Shown: positions 34,348 through 43,258 of the stretch, piece after piece | Numbering within the stretch: the first letter of the stretch is position 1 | How the letters are laid out: each line of letters opens with the position of its first letter | Assembly (NCBI GenBank): GCA_032881465.1 | Contig: CP126168.1 | Span: 2,728,001 to 2,792,000, forward strand | Reading direction: 5' to 3' | From: Parvibaculaceae bacterium PLY_AMNH_Bact1 | GTDB lineage: Bacteria; Pseudomonadota; Alphaproteobacteria; Parvibaculales; Parvibaculaceae | DNA: 64,000 nt | Made by a program: the position numbers and the translations under genes | The notes under the pieces: generated by a model | Databases searched by the model: none | What the model was told of the DNA's origin: nothing | What the model saw: the letters and a program-made list of their open reading frames with translations, nothing else

Positions 34348-35010
34348 ATGGACCTTGATAGTGCACTCGACACGCGGCGATCAGCGCGTGCTTTCAAAAA
34401 TACACCAGTTCCAAAGGAGCTGGTTGAAGAACTTCTCACCCGTGCGGCGCGTTCGCCGTCTGGCACAAACGTCCAGCCATGGAAGGTCTATATCGCCATG
34501 GGCGAGACCCGCGATCGCTTATCGAAAGAGCTGCTGGCTTATCGCGAGACACACCCGAAAGACGGTGACAAGGAATGGCCATCGAACGGCAAACGTATCG
34601 AGCCCTATATCTCTCGTATGCGAAAACTCGGAAAGGACATGTACACACTGCTCGAAATCCCCAAAGGCGACAAACAGGCCAACTGGAACCAGTGGGGCCG
34701 CAATTATAAGTTCTTCGACGCTCCCGTCGGCCTCATCTTTACCATCGACAAAGACCTGGATCGCACAAGCTGGCTCGACATTGGCATGTTCATGCAGACG
34801 CTCATGCTCTCAGCCACCGCGCGTGGGCTGGACACATGCGCGCAGGGCGCCTGGAATCAGTTTTGGAAAGTCACCAAAGACGTTCTCGACATTCCAGACG
34901 AGGAGTATGTCGTCTGCGGCATGTCACTCGGCTATGCAGACGAAACAGCACCGGTGAACACGCTGGTTGCAGAACGCGAGCCTCTATCCTCTTTCGCATT
35001 CTTCAAATAA
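34348..35010 (+). CDS. Nitroreductase family protein
   Basis: The 220-residue protein has the nitroreductase fold blocks: DTRRSARAFKNTPVPKELVEELLTRAARSPSGTNVQPWK at the N-terminus, which binds the FMN phosphate, and a central GRNYKFFDAPVGLIFTID. These FMN enzymes reduce nitro groups, quinones or related electrophiles using NAD(P)H in the cytosol. The ATG at 34348 gives the standard N-terminus. It follows the carotenoid-oxygenase-like gene after 73 bp. Confidence 0.88.
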   Translation: MDLDSALDTRRSARAFKNTPVPKELVEELLTRAARSPSGTNVQPWKVYIAMGETRDRLSKELLAYRETHPKDGDKEWPSNGKRIEPYISRMRKLGKDMYTLLEIPKGDKQANWNQWGRNYKFFDAPVGLIFTIDKDLDRTSWLDIGMFMQTLMLSATARGLDTCAQGAWNQFWKVTKDVLDIPDEEYVVCGMSLGYADETAPVNTLVAEREPLSSFAFFK

Positions 35011-35040
35011 CGCAGCGATACCCTACGCGGTGAAGCACCA

Positions 35041-35055
35041 CGACACATCGTGTCG
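35041..35055. promoter_or_regulatory. Palindrome upstream of the DUF35-thiolase pair
   Basis: CGACAC-ATC-GTGTCG is a perfect 6-bp inverted repeat 74 bp upstream of the DUF35 gene, in the 119-bp gap. It is a candidate operator for the pair; the regulator is unknown. Confidence 0.4.
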
Positions 35056-35129
35056 CTTCCACATTTGCCAAACACACTCCGCCCGCTATGCTCCCGCCAA
35101 CAAAAACCAGAACATGAGGGAGCAGTGAC

Positions 35130-35558
35130 ATGGCCGAATTTAAACGCCCGTTGCCAGAACCAACCCCGGAGACAGAACACTTTTGGGAAGGATGCCGTTC
35201 AGGTGAGCTGCGTCTGCAATCCTGCGACGATTGCTCAAAGAGCTATTTCCCCCCGCGCCCCTTTTGCCCGTCTTGTGGCTCACGCAATGTGACCGTGCAG
35301 AAAGCCAGCGGCAAAGCAAAACTTTACTCCTACGTCATCAATCACAGACCCCGCCCGGACTTTGGCGACGAGCCACACTCCATAGCAGTTGTTGAGCTCG
35401 CCGAGGGTCCACGGATGATGACCAATATTGTCGATTGTCCGCAAACTCCTGAGGCTCTGGTGTTGGATATGCCGCTGGAAGTCACATTCGAAAAAGCAAG
35501 TGACACGATCAGCTTGCCGAAGTTTAAACCCGCCAGTTCCGCCCAAACGGGAGAGTAA
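35130..35558 (+). CDS. DUF35 OB-fold/zinc-ribbon acyl-CoA-associated protein
   Basis: The 142-residue protein has the N-terminal rubredoxin-like zinc ribbon with C32/C35 and C46/C49 (CDDC...CPSC), then a DUF35 OB-fold (SYVINHRPRPDFGDEPHSIAVVELAEGPRMMTNIVD). DUF35 proteins form complexes with thiolase-like enzymes and bind or guide CoA substrates; in steroid and polyketide-side-chain catabolism the pair can act as an aldolase. The thiolase-like gene follows after 5 bp, which supports a physical complex. GAGGGAG precedes the ATG. Confidence 0.87.
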   Translation: MAEFKRPLPEPTPETEHFWEGCRSGELRLQSCDDCSKSYFPPRPFCPSCGSRNVTVQKASGKAKLYSYVINHRPRPDFGDEPHSIAVVELAEGPRMMTNIVDCPQTPEALVLDMPLEVTFEKASDTISLPKFKPASSAQTGE

Positions 35559-35563
35559 AACAC

Positions 35564-36706
35564 ATGAAACAGAAATCCATTGCCATTGTCGGGGCGGCAG
35601 AAACCACTGAACTCGGCAAAATCCCAGACATGTCGCAGATTGCACTTCACGCCGACGCTGCGCTCAATGCCATGGCGGATGCCGGCCTGAAGCCGTCCGA
35701 TATTGATGGTGTTGCCACTGCTGGAGAGAGCCCAACTGAAACCGCCCACTATCTGGGCATCACGCCGAAATGGGTAGATGGGACCAGCGTCGGTGGTTGT
35801 TCCTTTATGCTCCATGTGCGTCATGCAGCAGCAGCCATCAATGAAGGGCTCTGCTCCACAGTTCTCATTACCCATGCTGAGTCAGGCCGGAGCCGAGTCG
35901 GCGCGAGGCGTTTCGCCCGGTCCCCTCAAAGCCTGCAGGGCCAGTTTGAACTACCCTATGGCGTCACAAACCCACCGACCATGTTCACCATTCCGGTCCT
36001 GCGCTACATGAAGGAACGCGGTGTCACGGCAGAACAGCTCGCCAATGTCGCGGTGGTTCAACGGGAATGGGCGGCAAAAAATCCGCGCGCAAGCTTTAAA
36101 GACCCAATCACTGTCGACGATGTCCTGAACAGCCGCATGATCGCCTACCCGTTCCGGCTGCTCATGTGCTGTTTGGTCACCGACGGTGGTGGTGCCCTCA
36201 TTCTCACCAGCGCGGACCGTGCCAAGGACATGCCGCAAAAACCAGTCTACATTTTGGGCACAGGCGAAAGTGTCGAAACCCCCATGATCAGCCAAATGGA
36301 AGACTTCACGTCGTCCAAGGCCTTCCGGGTGTCAGGTGCGCAAGCTTTTGCCGAAGCGGGCATCACCCACAATGACGTTGACCATCTCATGATTTATGAT
36401 GCCTTCGCGCATCTTCCACTTTATGGGCTTGAGGATCTGGGCTTCTGCAAGCCAGGAGAAGCCGCCGACTTCATTTGGGAACGCAACACAGAACCGGGGG
36501 GCAAACTGCCTCTGAACACCAACGGCGGTGGTCTCTCCTATATGCACTCCGGCATGTATGGCATGTATGCCCTTCAGGAGAGTGTGCGCCAGATGCGAGG
36601 CCAGGCCCCAGCACAGGTAGATGGTGCCAAAATTTCTGTGTCCCATGGCGTCGGCGGCATGTTCGGTGCCTCTGGCACAATCATCTTCTCAAACGAAGCA
36701 CCCTAA
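35564..36706 (+). CDS. Thiolase-like protein, partner of the DUF35 protein
   Basis: The 380-residue protein has the thiolase fold of the SCP-x group (IAIVGAAETTELG, VGGCSFMLHVRHAAAAI, PMISQM, and GKLPLNTNGGGLSYMHSG). C79 lies in VGGCS. The C-terminal canonical Cys-Gly-Gly segment of thiolases reads HGVGGMFG (H361), so a classical Claisen thiolase is doubtful. Together with DUF35 it may act as an aldolase/lyase or a non-decarboxylating transferase. It probably shortens side chains of lipophilic compounds. The pair ends at a hairpin shared with the convergent DUF1329 gene. Confidence 0.83.
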   Translation: MKQKSIAIVGAAETTELGKIPDMSQIALHADAALNAMADAGLKPSDIDGVATAGESPTETAHYLGITPKWVDGTSVGGCSFMLHVRHAAAAINEGLCSTVLITHAESGRSRVGARRFARSPQSLQGQFELPYGVTNPPTMFTIPVLRYMKERGVTAEQLANVAVVQREWAAKNPRASFKDPITVDDVLNSRMIAYPFRLLMCCLVTDGGGALILTSADRAKDMPQKPVYILGTGESVETPMISQMEDFTSSKAFRVSGAQAFAEAGITHNDVDHLMIYDAFAHLPLYGLEDLGFCKPGEAADFIWERNTEPGGKLPLNTNGGGLSYMHSGMYGMYALQESVRQMRGQAPAQVDGAKISVSHGVGGMFGASGTIIFSNEAP

Positions 36707-36775
36707 AAGCATTTCCAGCTGAAATGGTCCCGGTTCAGCGTCCGGAGATGCAACACACAGGGGCTAAAACAGAAA

Positions 36776-36803
36776 GAGGCCGCCCAGCTTGATGGGCGGC
36801 CTC
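36776..36803. terminator. Terminator between thiolase and DUF1329 genes
   Basis: GAGGCCGCCCA and TGGGCGGCCTC form a perfect 11-bp stem with a six-base loop. On the minus strand it is followed by TTTCTGTTTT, so it mainly terminates the DUF1329 gene; the plus-strand thiolase transcript may also end here. Confidence 0.85.
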
Positions 36804-36825
36804 CAACATTTCAATTCAGAGAAGC

Positions 36826-38199
36826 CTATCGACGCGTCACCCGGCGCCGCAACTCTTGAGGGACAAAAAGCGACTCATTGAGATCTGCCGCCGCGAAGTT
36901 GATGCCTTCTTCCTCATTTTTGAGGTTCTGAACCACATACCGGCCCTCGATCAGGTCATAGACAACATCAGACGCGTTAAAGCAGGTCGGCACGTCATAA
37001 TATTGCATCATATGCGCCTCCTGCACGCGCCAGAGACCGCCACGCGCATCGTATAGATTGCTCGACGCAAGGTTCCAACTGTCTTCATCAAAGTAATTTG
37101 TGCGTCTGGAATAGACGTGACGGGTCGTTGGCTTCAAGGTCGCGTCGACCACCCAAACACGGTGCCGCTCATATCGAATATGATCCTGATTCAGATGCCC
37201 TGCCTGAACAATGTCCGCATAGGTCAGATTCGGAGAACTCAGCCGGTAGGAGTTGTACGCTATGTACTTCTCTTCTTTGCCGAGCAGTGTCCAGTCATAG
37301 CGATCCGGTGGACCTGAAAACATATCGAAATTGTCAGCCGTCGACATAGCATCAGAATAAATCTGAGGATTGTCGTAGGAGACCGCAGTTGTCCGTTGAA
37401 CATTCGGAATTGATTGAGAACGACCAACTGTATATTGCCACGAAATGCGCTGAGCGACGCTCGGATCAATGGTCTCGTGGACCAATAGCAACTGCCCCGC
37501 ACGACGCGCCGGACTCAATGTCTCCTGAATATACTTAAGTGAGATATTGTCCAACTCATCAATCGAAGCGAGCGCAGGATCGGCATAGGAGAACACCAAC
37601 TCATCCTGCACGCGAACGGGCGTAAATGCCCCAGCACGTGAGGGCGCAGCAGAAGCAAATGTCCGCCGGACCTTATGTCCACGAAACCGCAGATTGTGGT
37701 TCCATACAAGCTCCACACCGCTTTGCGGAATGGGGAACGGCACTCCAAGGACGACACCTGAAAGCTGACGTCCATCATCAGAGATACTGCCATTCACTGC
37801 ATTCGCGCGGGTCGCCTCATAGACAGCATTTGGAAATGCGCACGTCCGGCGTGTTTCATACACATCCATCTTGTACGACGGATAGCGCTCCAACATTGCG
37901 CGCTGCCCATCGGTGAGCAGCGAAGCATGCTCTTCTGCATTTGCGCTTGTTATCGTTGCGGCGGGAGCATCATTGGGAAACGGGTCCGGATAGTGCCCGC
38001 CGACAAAGGCAACGCCTTCCGGCACCGCCGCCAATCCCCCGTCCCATGCCGGAATGGAACCATCCGCATTTCCGGACATTTCAGCGCCAATGGGCGTTAG
38101 ATCCTGCCCCAACCGCGCAGCTTCAGATTCAGGCACTCCGGCAACAGAAGCACCGGACCAACAAAGGCTTAACGCCAAAGAAACACTTAAAACCCTCAC
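36826..38199 (-). CDS. DUF1329 family envelope protein
   Basis: The 457-residue precursor begins at a GTG with GGGGAGAG upstream and has a signal peptide ending near SGASVAG. The body matches DUF1329: GADLTP-like GQDLTPIGAEM, DGSIPAWDGG, RWEVHRVWVV-like RYERHRVWVVDATLKPTTRHVYSRR, and YFDEDSWNLASSN. DUF1329 proteins are LolA-fold relatives that lie next to DUF1302 outer-membrane proteins and MMPL/RND transporters, and are thought to carry hydrophobic molecules across the periplasm. Here it is divergent from an MMPL/RND gene, 149 bp away. Confidence 0.85.
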   Translation of the reverse strand: MRVLSVSLALSLCWSGASVAGVPESEAARLGQDLTPIGAEMSGNADGSIPAWDGGLAAVPEGVAFVGGHYPDPFPNDAPAATITSANAEEHASLLTDGQRAMLERYPSYKMDVYETRRTCAFPNAVYEATRANAVNGSISDDGRQLSGVVLGVPFPIPQSGVELVWNHNLRFRGHKVRRTFASAAPSRAGAFTPVRVQDELVFSYADPALASIDELDNISLKYIQETLSPARRAGQLLLVHETIDPSVAQRISWQYTVGRSQSIPNVQRTTAVSYDNPQIYSDAMSTADNFDMFSGPPDRYDWTLLGKEEKYIAYNSYRLSSPNLTYADIVQAGHLNQDHIRYERHRVWVVDATLKPTTRHVYSRRTNYFDEDSWNLASSNLYDARGGLWRVQEAHMMQYYDVPTCFNASDVVYDLIEGRYVVQNLKNEEEGINFAAADLNESLFVPQELRRRVTRR

Positions 38200-38259
38200 A
38201 ACACTCTCCCCCCAACAGATAAATGTGTTTTACTAAGAGTGCCTCAGCGCGCCTGCCTT

Positions 38260-38278
38260 GACCAGTCACAAATTGGTC
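38260..38278. promoter_or_regulatory. Inverted repeat in the DUF1329/RND divergent promoter
   Basis: GACCA 38260-38264 and TGGTC 38274-38278 are inverted around nine bases. TTGACC at 38258-38263 overlaps the first arm and could be a -35 element. It is a modest operator candidate for the divergent pair. Confidence 0.3.
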
Positions 38279-38348
38279 GGTTCACCAAAGTGCGCTGTGA
38301 CGGTGCTGCATCCCCTGGCGAGCGTGGGGGTGCTGGGGAGGGGACCGA

Positions 38349-40697
38349 GTGAAATATGTTGAGTTGGCAGTCTTCAAGCTGCGATTGGTAATCTTGTTGG
38401 CCCTCGCGGCGTTCACAATTGCGATGGGAGTCTACGCGACACAGTTACGTATGGACGCTGGTTTTTTCAAGCAAGTCCCTACGGAACATCCCTACATCCA
38501 GACGTTCTTTGAGTATCAGGACGAAGTGCCGGGTGCCAATCTGGTGCTCGTAGCCGTCCGCGCTAAGAATGGGGATATTTGGCAGCCAAGTTTCCTAAAA
38601 ACACTGCACGCTGTGACAGAAGAGATCACGTTTTTACCAGGTGTGCGGCGCACAAAAGTGCGGTCCCTCTGGGCACCGACGACGCGGGTCACAGAAAACA
38701 CCGAATACGGCATCGAGTCACAACAAGTCATACCCAGCCGTATCACGCCAGATGGCCTGACGCCGAACGATATTCTGGGCATCCGGGACCGCGCCATGAA
38801 CGGCGGCCACCGGGGAACGCTCTTCGCCAACGACAATTCTGGTGCGCTGGTCATAGCTGAACTCCAGGAGATAGACCCGCTTACCCGTGAACGCCTTGAC
38901 TACCTTGATCTCGCCGCGCGCCTGGAAGCGCAAGTCCGAACCCCTTTCCAGTCCGACAATGTTCGTATCGAGATTATCGGGTTCGCAAAATTTGTTGGTG
39001 ACCTCGCAGACGGCGCAGGAGATGTGTTCACCTATTTCGGTTACGCCTTTCTCCTGACAGGCCTTGCCGTTTATGCCTATGTCCGCTCAACCTGGCTCGC
39101 CTTTTTAGCCATCTTTTGTTCGCTCGTTTCTGTCGTCTGGCAATTCGGACTCCTAAATATTATGGGATTTGGGCTCGACCCACTTGCGGTTCTGGTGCCG
39201 TTTCTGGTCTACGCCATCGGTGTGAGCCATGGTGTTCAACAGATCAATCTGATTGCCTCAGAAGTCAGTGATGGCGCTTCATCAATGGACGCAGCAAAAC
39301 TCACCTTCACCAGATTGCTGGTACCCGGCAGCATGGCTCTTGTGACAGACCTTGTAGGTTTCTCTACGCTTTATCTCATCCCGATTGATGTGATCAGAGA
39401 ACTGGCAATCATGGCTTCCTTAGGCGTTGCCCTTAAAATCATTACCAATCTTATCATGCTGCCCTTGTTGGCCAGCTACCTGCCTGCAAATCCTACATAC
39501 GCCTTCACCTATCGACGTGTACGGGTTCGCCGCGAAACAGCCATGCGAATTTTGGCCCGCGTTGCAAAACCCAGAAACGCCACACTGGTCCTGGTGGCAT
39601 TTGCGGTCCTCCTCGGAACCGCGATCTACCAGACACGGGAGCGACACATTGGAGACCTGGTGCCTGGTTTCTCTGAGCTTTGGCCAAACTCGAGGTACAA
39701 TGTAGACACAGCCTCAGTCGTCACCGACTTTTCCATTTCCGTCGACGCCCTCATCATCGTTGTGGAAACACCAGTTGATGGCTGTGTCGACTACCCGGCG
39801 ATGCGTTTGGTCGATCGTTTTTCTTCTCACATGGACAATGTGCCGGGTGTCACTTCCGTCCAATCTTTGCCTATCTCAGCCCGATCTGTTTCCGCCATCT
39901 GGCGGGAGGGAAATTTGAAATGGCGAGACCTCCCCCGCACACAGTCGGACCTCATTCGCACAACATCACACATCGAACCAAGTTCAGGATTGCTCAACGA
40001 GACCTGCACCATTCTACCTGTCATCGTTTACATGGACGATCACATCGCAACGACAATTGATCAGGTTATCGCCGCGGTAGAGAATTTTATCGCCACCGAT
40101 CAAGAACTTGTTGCCCGCGATGACATCCATATCCGACTTGGCATGGGTGGTGTCGGGGTGATGGCTGCAACCAATGAGGTGATTGAGACATCAGAGCTGC
40201 CTATGCTTCTCTGGGTTTACATCGCTATCATCTTACTGGTCCTCATCGCGTACCGGGACTGGCGCGCAGTGATCTGCTGCTGCATGCCTCTACTCCTTGC
40301 CACATTCCTTGGCTACTGGTTCATGACTTGGCTCGGCATCGGCCTGAAGGTTTCGACCTTACCTGTGCTGGTTTTGGCAACGGGCATCGGTGTCGACTAT
40401 GCGTTTTACATATACAGTCGATTGAACATTTTTCTGGAGCAGGGAAAATCGCTTCAGGAAGCCTATACTCTTGCACTTGAACAGATTGGGGTGGCGGTGG
40501 TGTTTACCGCGCTCACCCTTGCCGGAGGGGTCGCGACCTGGGCATCTTCCAGCCTGAAGCTTCAGGCCGACATGGGAATATTGCTCGCCTTCATGTTTAT
40601 GGCCAACATGATCTCGGCAATCTTTGCCCTTCCCGCCTTCGCTGTAACCTTGGATCGTTTCGTGCCGCGTAGCAGGGTCGCCAACTCCCAAGTTTAG
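38349..40697 (+). CDS. MMPL/RND-family transporter (first copy)
   Basis: The 782-residue protein has the MMPL/RND layout: helix 1 near residues 12-31, a large periplasmic loop, about five helices near 220-375, a second periplasmic loop, and a second helix bundle near 620-770. The central GVSHGVQQINLIAS and the late VLATGIGVDYAFYIYSRL match helix-4/helix-10 regions that carry proton-relay residues. Such proteins move hydrophobic lipids or related compounds to the periplasm or outer membrane. It starts at GTG after GGGGAGGGG; a GCATCCCC/GGGGGTGC hairpin (38308-38333) lies just upstream. It is paired with the divergent DUF1329 gene. Confidence 0.87.
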   Translation: MKYVELAVFKLRLVILLALAAFTIAMGVYATQLRMDAGFFKQVPTEHPYIQTFFEYQDEVPGANLVLVAVRAKNGDIWQPSFLKTLHAVTEEITFLPGVRRTKVRSLWAPTTRVTENTEYGIESQQVIPSRITPDGLTPNDILGIRDRAMNGGHRGTLFANDNSGALVIAELQEIDPLTRERLDYLDLAARLEAQVRTPFQSDNVRIEIIGFAKFVGDLADGAGDVFTYFGYAFLLTGLAVYAYVRSTWLAFLAIFCSLVSVVWQFGLLNIMGFGLDPLAVLVPFLVYAIGVSHGVQQINLIASEVSDGASSMDAAKLTFTRLLVPGSMALVTDLVGFSTLYLIPIDVIRELAIMASLGVALKIITNLIMLPLLASYLPANPTYAFTYRRVRVRRETAMRILARVAKPRNATLVLVAFAVLLGTAIYQTRERHIGDLVPGFSELWPNSRYNVDTASVVTDFSISVDALIIVVETPVDGCVDYPAMRLVDRFSSHMDNVPGVTSVQSLPISARSVSAIWREGNLKWRDLPRTQSDLIRTTSHIEPSSGLLNETCTILPVIVYMDDHIATTIDQVIAAVENFIATDQELVARDDIHIRLGMGGVGVMAATNEVIETSELPMLLWVYIAIILLVLIAYRDWRAVICCCMPLLLATFLGYWFMTWLGIGLKVSTLPVLVLATGIGVDYAFYIYSRLNIFLEQGKSLQEAYTLALEQIGVAVVFTALTLAGGVATWASSSLKLQADMGILLAFMFMANMISAIFALPAFAVTLDRFVPRSRVANSQV

Positions 40698-40743
40698 GGT
40701 ATGCTGTCCGCAGTTGACGCCCCGGTGAGACAGAGGATTTCTG

Positions 40744-41232
40744 ATGATTGACGAAAGCAAAGCACAAGAAGAAACCCTTCGGCCGTTCGATATCAGCCCG
40801 AGCCATCCGCTCTGGACCCAGATGGAGCGCGGCATACAGATTATTTTGGGGTTCTCGCTCGTCACCGCATTCCATTTTCTGGGTGAAAGCTGGGGACAGC
40901 CAAATGTGCCCTATCAACATTTATTCCCAGCCATCGGCGCGGTCGGCCTGGCCTTTATCTACAGCATGCTGCTGACCCCCATCGCCGGTTATATCGGCAT
41001 GCTCCTTCGTGCTTTCACCTCACTGCCAGGATATCGGATCAATCAGATCAGGGCGGTCCTGTTCAACATTGCCCTGTTGGGCCTGGTGGTAATCTTTTTC
41101 ACCGAAGCCAGCACGTTCATCGCTGCCCTTGCAGATGCGGCGGGTCTTGATCCAACATCCCCAGAGATGTGGGAACATGATTTCAGCGACGAACTAAGAG
41201 AGCGCACAACAACACCTCAAGGAGACAAGTAG
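40744..41232 (+). CDS. Small inner-membrane protein, unknown family
   Basis: The 162-residue protein has three hydrophobic helices: GIQIILGFSLVTAFHFLG, YQHLFPAIGAVGLAFIYSMLLTPIAGYIGMLL and AVLFNIALLGLVVIFFTEASTFIAAL. The N- and C-terminal tails are acidic and polar. I do not recognise it. It follows the MMPL/RND gene by 46 bp, and its stop overlaps the GTG of the dioxygenase gene by one base (TAGTG), so it is part of a transporter-dioxygenase operon. It might be an accessory subunit of the exporter. Confidence 0.7.
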   Translation: MIDESKAQEETLRPFDISPSHPLWTQMERGIQIILGFSLVTAFHFLGESWGQPNVPYQHLFPAIGAVGLAFIYSMLLTPIAGYIGMLLRAFTSLPGYRINQIRAVLFNIALLGLVVIFFTEASTFIAALADAAGLDPTSPEMWEHDFSDELRERTTTPQGDK

Positions 41233-42077
41233 TGACCTACAAAAATATCGACGTTCAACCAGTCTCCGGCGCGCTCGGCGCAGAGATATCCGGCGCTGAC
41301 CTCAACACTGATCTCGACAATGAAACGTTCGACGACATCCATCAGGCGTTTCTGGACCATCAGGTCATTTTCTTTCGCGATCAAAACCTCTCCCCTGAAA
41401 GACACACTGCCTTTGGACGCAGGTTCGGCTCACTGAATGTCCATCCTTATGTAAAAGGCATGCAGGACCACCCTGAGGTGATGGAGATCATCAAAGAGCC
41501 CGAAGACAAAGTTAACTTTGGCGGCGGCTGGCATTCCGACATGTCATTTCTTGAAGAACCTGCATTGGGGTCCATCCTCCACTCTATTGAAGTACCGTCC
41601 TTCGGCGGCGACACCCTCTTCGCGAGCCAATACAAAGCCTATGAAGCACTGTCTGATGGCATGAAGGAGATGCTGGACGGCATGGTCGCCATCCATACAG
41701 CCGAGCGTGAATATGGTCAGGCGGGTGTCTCAGCCATGAAAAGATCTTCCATGGAAATTGAGAACGCCAGTGACGACGTGCCAAAGTTCGAACATCCGGT
41801 TGTTCGCACCCATCCAGAGACGGGCCGCAAAGCGCTTTATGTGAACATGGCCTTCACAATGTACTTCAAGAACATGACCCGTCGGGAAAGCCGTCCGCTT
41901 TTGAAATTCCTGTTCGACCACTGCACGCAGGAACAGTTCACCTGTCGCTTCCGCTGGACACCGGGCGCGGTTGCCTTCTGGGATAATCGCGCAGTTCAGC
42001 ATTTTGCCCTTAACGACTATCATGGCCAACGGCGGCATATGCGACGCGTCACCGTCAATGGCGACCGCCCGCATTAA
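41232..42077 (+). CDS. TauD/TfdA-family Fe(II)/2-oxoglutarate dioxygenase
   Basis: The 281-residue enzyme starts at GTG with AAGGAGA upstream. Iron ligands are H101 and D103 in WHSDMSF and a distal H257 in VQHFALNDY; an Arg in RRHMRRV should bind 2-oxoglutarate. It is the right length for TauD/TfdA-type alpha-ketoglutarate-dependent oxygenases, which hydroxylate taurine, aryloxyacetates, alkyl sulfates and many other substrates. The sulfur-transport-like YeeE/YedE genes are near, but the MMPL and radical SAM neighbours suggest a lipid-like or natural-product substrate. Its target cannot be fixed. Confidence 0.88.
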   Translation: MTYKNIDVQPVSGALGAEISGADLNTDLDNETFDDIHQAFLDHQVIFFRDQNLSPERHTAFGRRFGSLNVHPYVKGMQDHPEVMEIIKEPEDKVNFGGGWHSDMSFLEEPALGSILHSIEVPSFGGDTLFASQYKAYEALSDGMKEMLDGMVAIHTAEREYGQAGVSAMKRSSMEIENASDDVPKFEHPVVRTHPETGRKALYVNMAFTMYFKNMTRRESRPLLKFLFDHCTQEQFTCRFRWTPGAVAFWDNRAVQHFALNDYHGQRRHMRRVTVNGDRPH

Positions 42078-42162
42078 TTCACCCTCTCTCGCATTTGTGA
42101 AGAGACAAGGTCCCAGGCAACGCTAGGCTCGCGCCTAGAGATGATCTTAGGAGCCTGCGCTA

Positions 42163-43224
42163 ATGGAATCGATTTATTACGTCCTGACCTGGGCCTGCCA
42201 CCGCCGGTGCAAACACTGTTATGATACTCGCTTCCGTCCTTATGTGCGCGAAGCACTTGAGGACGTGCTTGTGGAGAGCGACACTCATTTTGAGCGTGTG
42301 ATCGCCAACCTGCCCAGCACAATGATCTATCAGGATCCGAAAAACCTGACCTCAGAAGGAAAACCGGAAGAACGCATAGGCCGCATCATTCTTGCCGGTG
42401 GCGAAGTCCTTATTGATCCAGTCCGCGAGCGGATTTTTTATCCCGCCCTCGACGCCTTGAATGCGAAATATGGAAAGGGCGGCGTCAACATATCCATCCA
42501 GACCACCGGTGACCTTGTGACACCAAAGATCTTGGATGAGATGCTGGAACGCAATGTCTGGATGATCGCCATTGCCGGTATGGATGATTTCCATGTGGGC
42601 ATGGAAGGCGACAAGCGCCTGCCTCTGATGGAGAAGTTGACGGAGATGTTTGAGAAAGCCGGCATGCAGCCGGTTCCTGACGCCTCTACTGGCCGGGATC
42701 ACCTTACCGAAAAGGGGCCCTTCTATTTCTTCTTCGGCGCACAGCCCGATCAGTGGATCGGAGAGCTCTGGCCGCGCGGACGCGCCTGGGAGAACTCTCT
42801 CACCAAAGCCGATATGAACACCAATTTCTGCGCACGCCATTCGGGCGGGCGCAACTTTCTCAACCATGGAATGGCAGGTTCCGAAGTTGCCATTGAGCCA
42901 GACGGGTCAGTCTTTCCCTGTTGTCTAAAAACCAAAGTGCCCATTGGCAATGTTGCCGATGAACCGCTAATCGACATTCTAGAGAGCCTGAAAGGCCATC
43001 CGGTGTTCGAGGCGTTGAATGATGGGGAACCCCATAAGATGGGGCTCACTCAGGGGTGGTCAGAGGAAAAATTCCATCAGGCTTCCCACACAGAGTTACC
43101 TAACGGAACTCCCTTCGCCAATCTTTGCATCGGCTGCGACAAGTTCCATGAAGAAGTCATGGAACCTGTCATCCGCGACCTCACAGAAAAACGCCGCAGA
43201 GCTCGCGCTCAACCAGCCGTTTAG
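42163..43224 (+). CDS. Radical SAM protein with SPASM-like auxiliary cluster region
   Basis: The 353-residue protein has the [4Fe-4S]/SAM motif C12-x3-C16-x2-C19 in TWACHRRCKHCYD, then an SAM-binding GGE at 79-81. Later Cys at 223, 253/254, 322 and 325 (CARHSGGRNF, FPCCLKTK, LCIGCDKFHE) look like a SPASM/twitch auxiliary-cluster set. FPCCLKTKVPIGNV is the pattern seen in SPASM enzymes that modify peptides or small molecules. AGGAG precedes the ATG. It follows the TauD-type gene by 85 bp with a small hairpin (42123-42138) between. No precursor-peptide gene was seen nearby, so its substrate is unknown. Confidence 0.83.
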   Translation: MESIYYVLTWACHRRCKHCYDTRFRPYVREALEDVLVESDTHFERVIANLPSTMIYQDPKNLTSEGKPEERIGRIILAGGEVLIDPVRERIFYPALDALNAKYGKGGVNISIQTTGDLVTPKILDEMLERNVWMIAIAGMDDFHVGMEGDKRLPLMEKLTEMFEKAGMQPVPDASTGRDHLTEKGPFYFFFGAQPDQWIGELWPRGRAWENSLTKADMNTNFCARHSGGRNFLNHGMAGSEVAIEPDGSVFPCCLKTKVPIGNVADEPLIDILESLKGHPVFEALNDGEPHKMGLTQGWSEEKFHQASHTELPNGTPFANLCIGCDKFHEEVMEPVIRDLTEKRRRARAQPAV

Positions 43225-43258
43225 GTTCACGAGAGATCGCCCGGCAAACTCAAAAAGG

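Noticed and set aside
38308-38333. Hairpin before the first RND gene as a third ribosome-binding-site lock
   Set aside because: The stem ends before the GGGGAGGGG site, so the site stays free; it is only mentioned in the gene entry.
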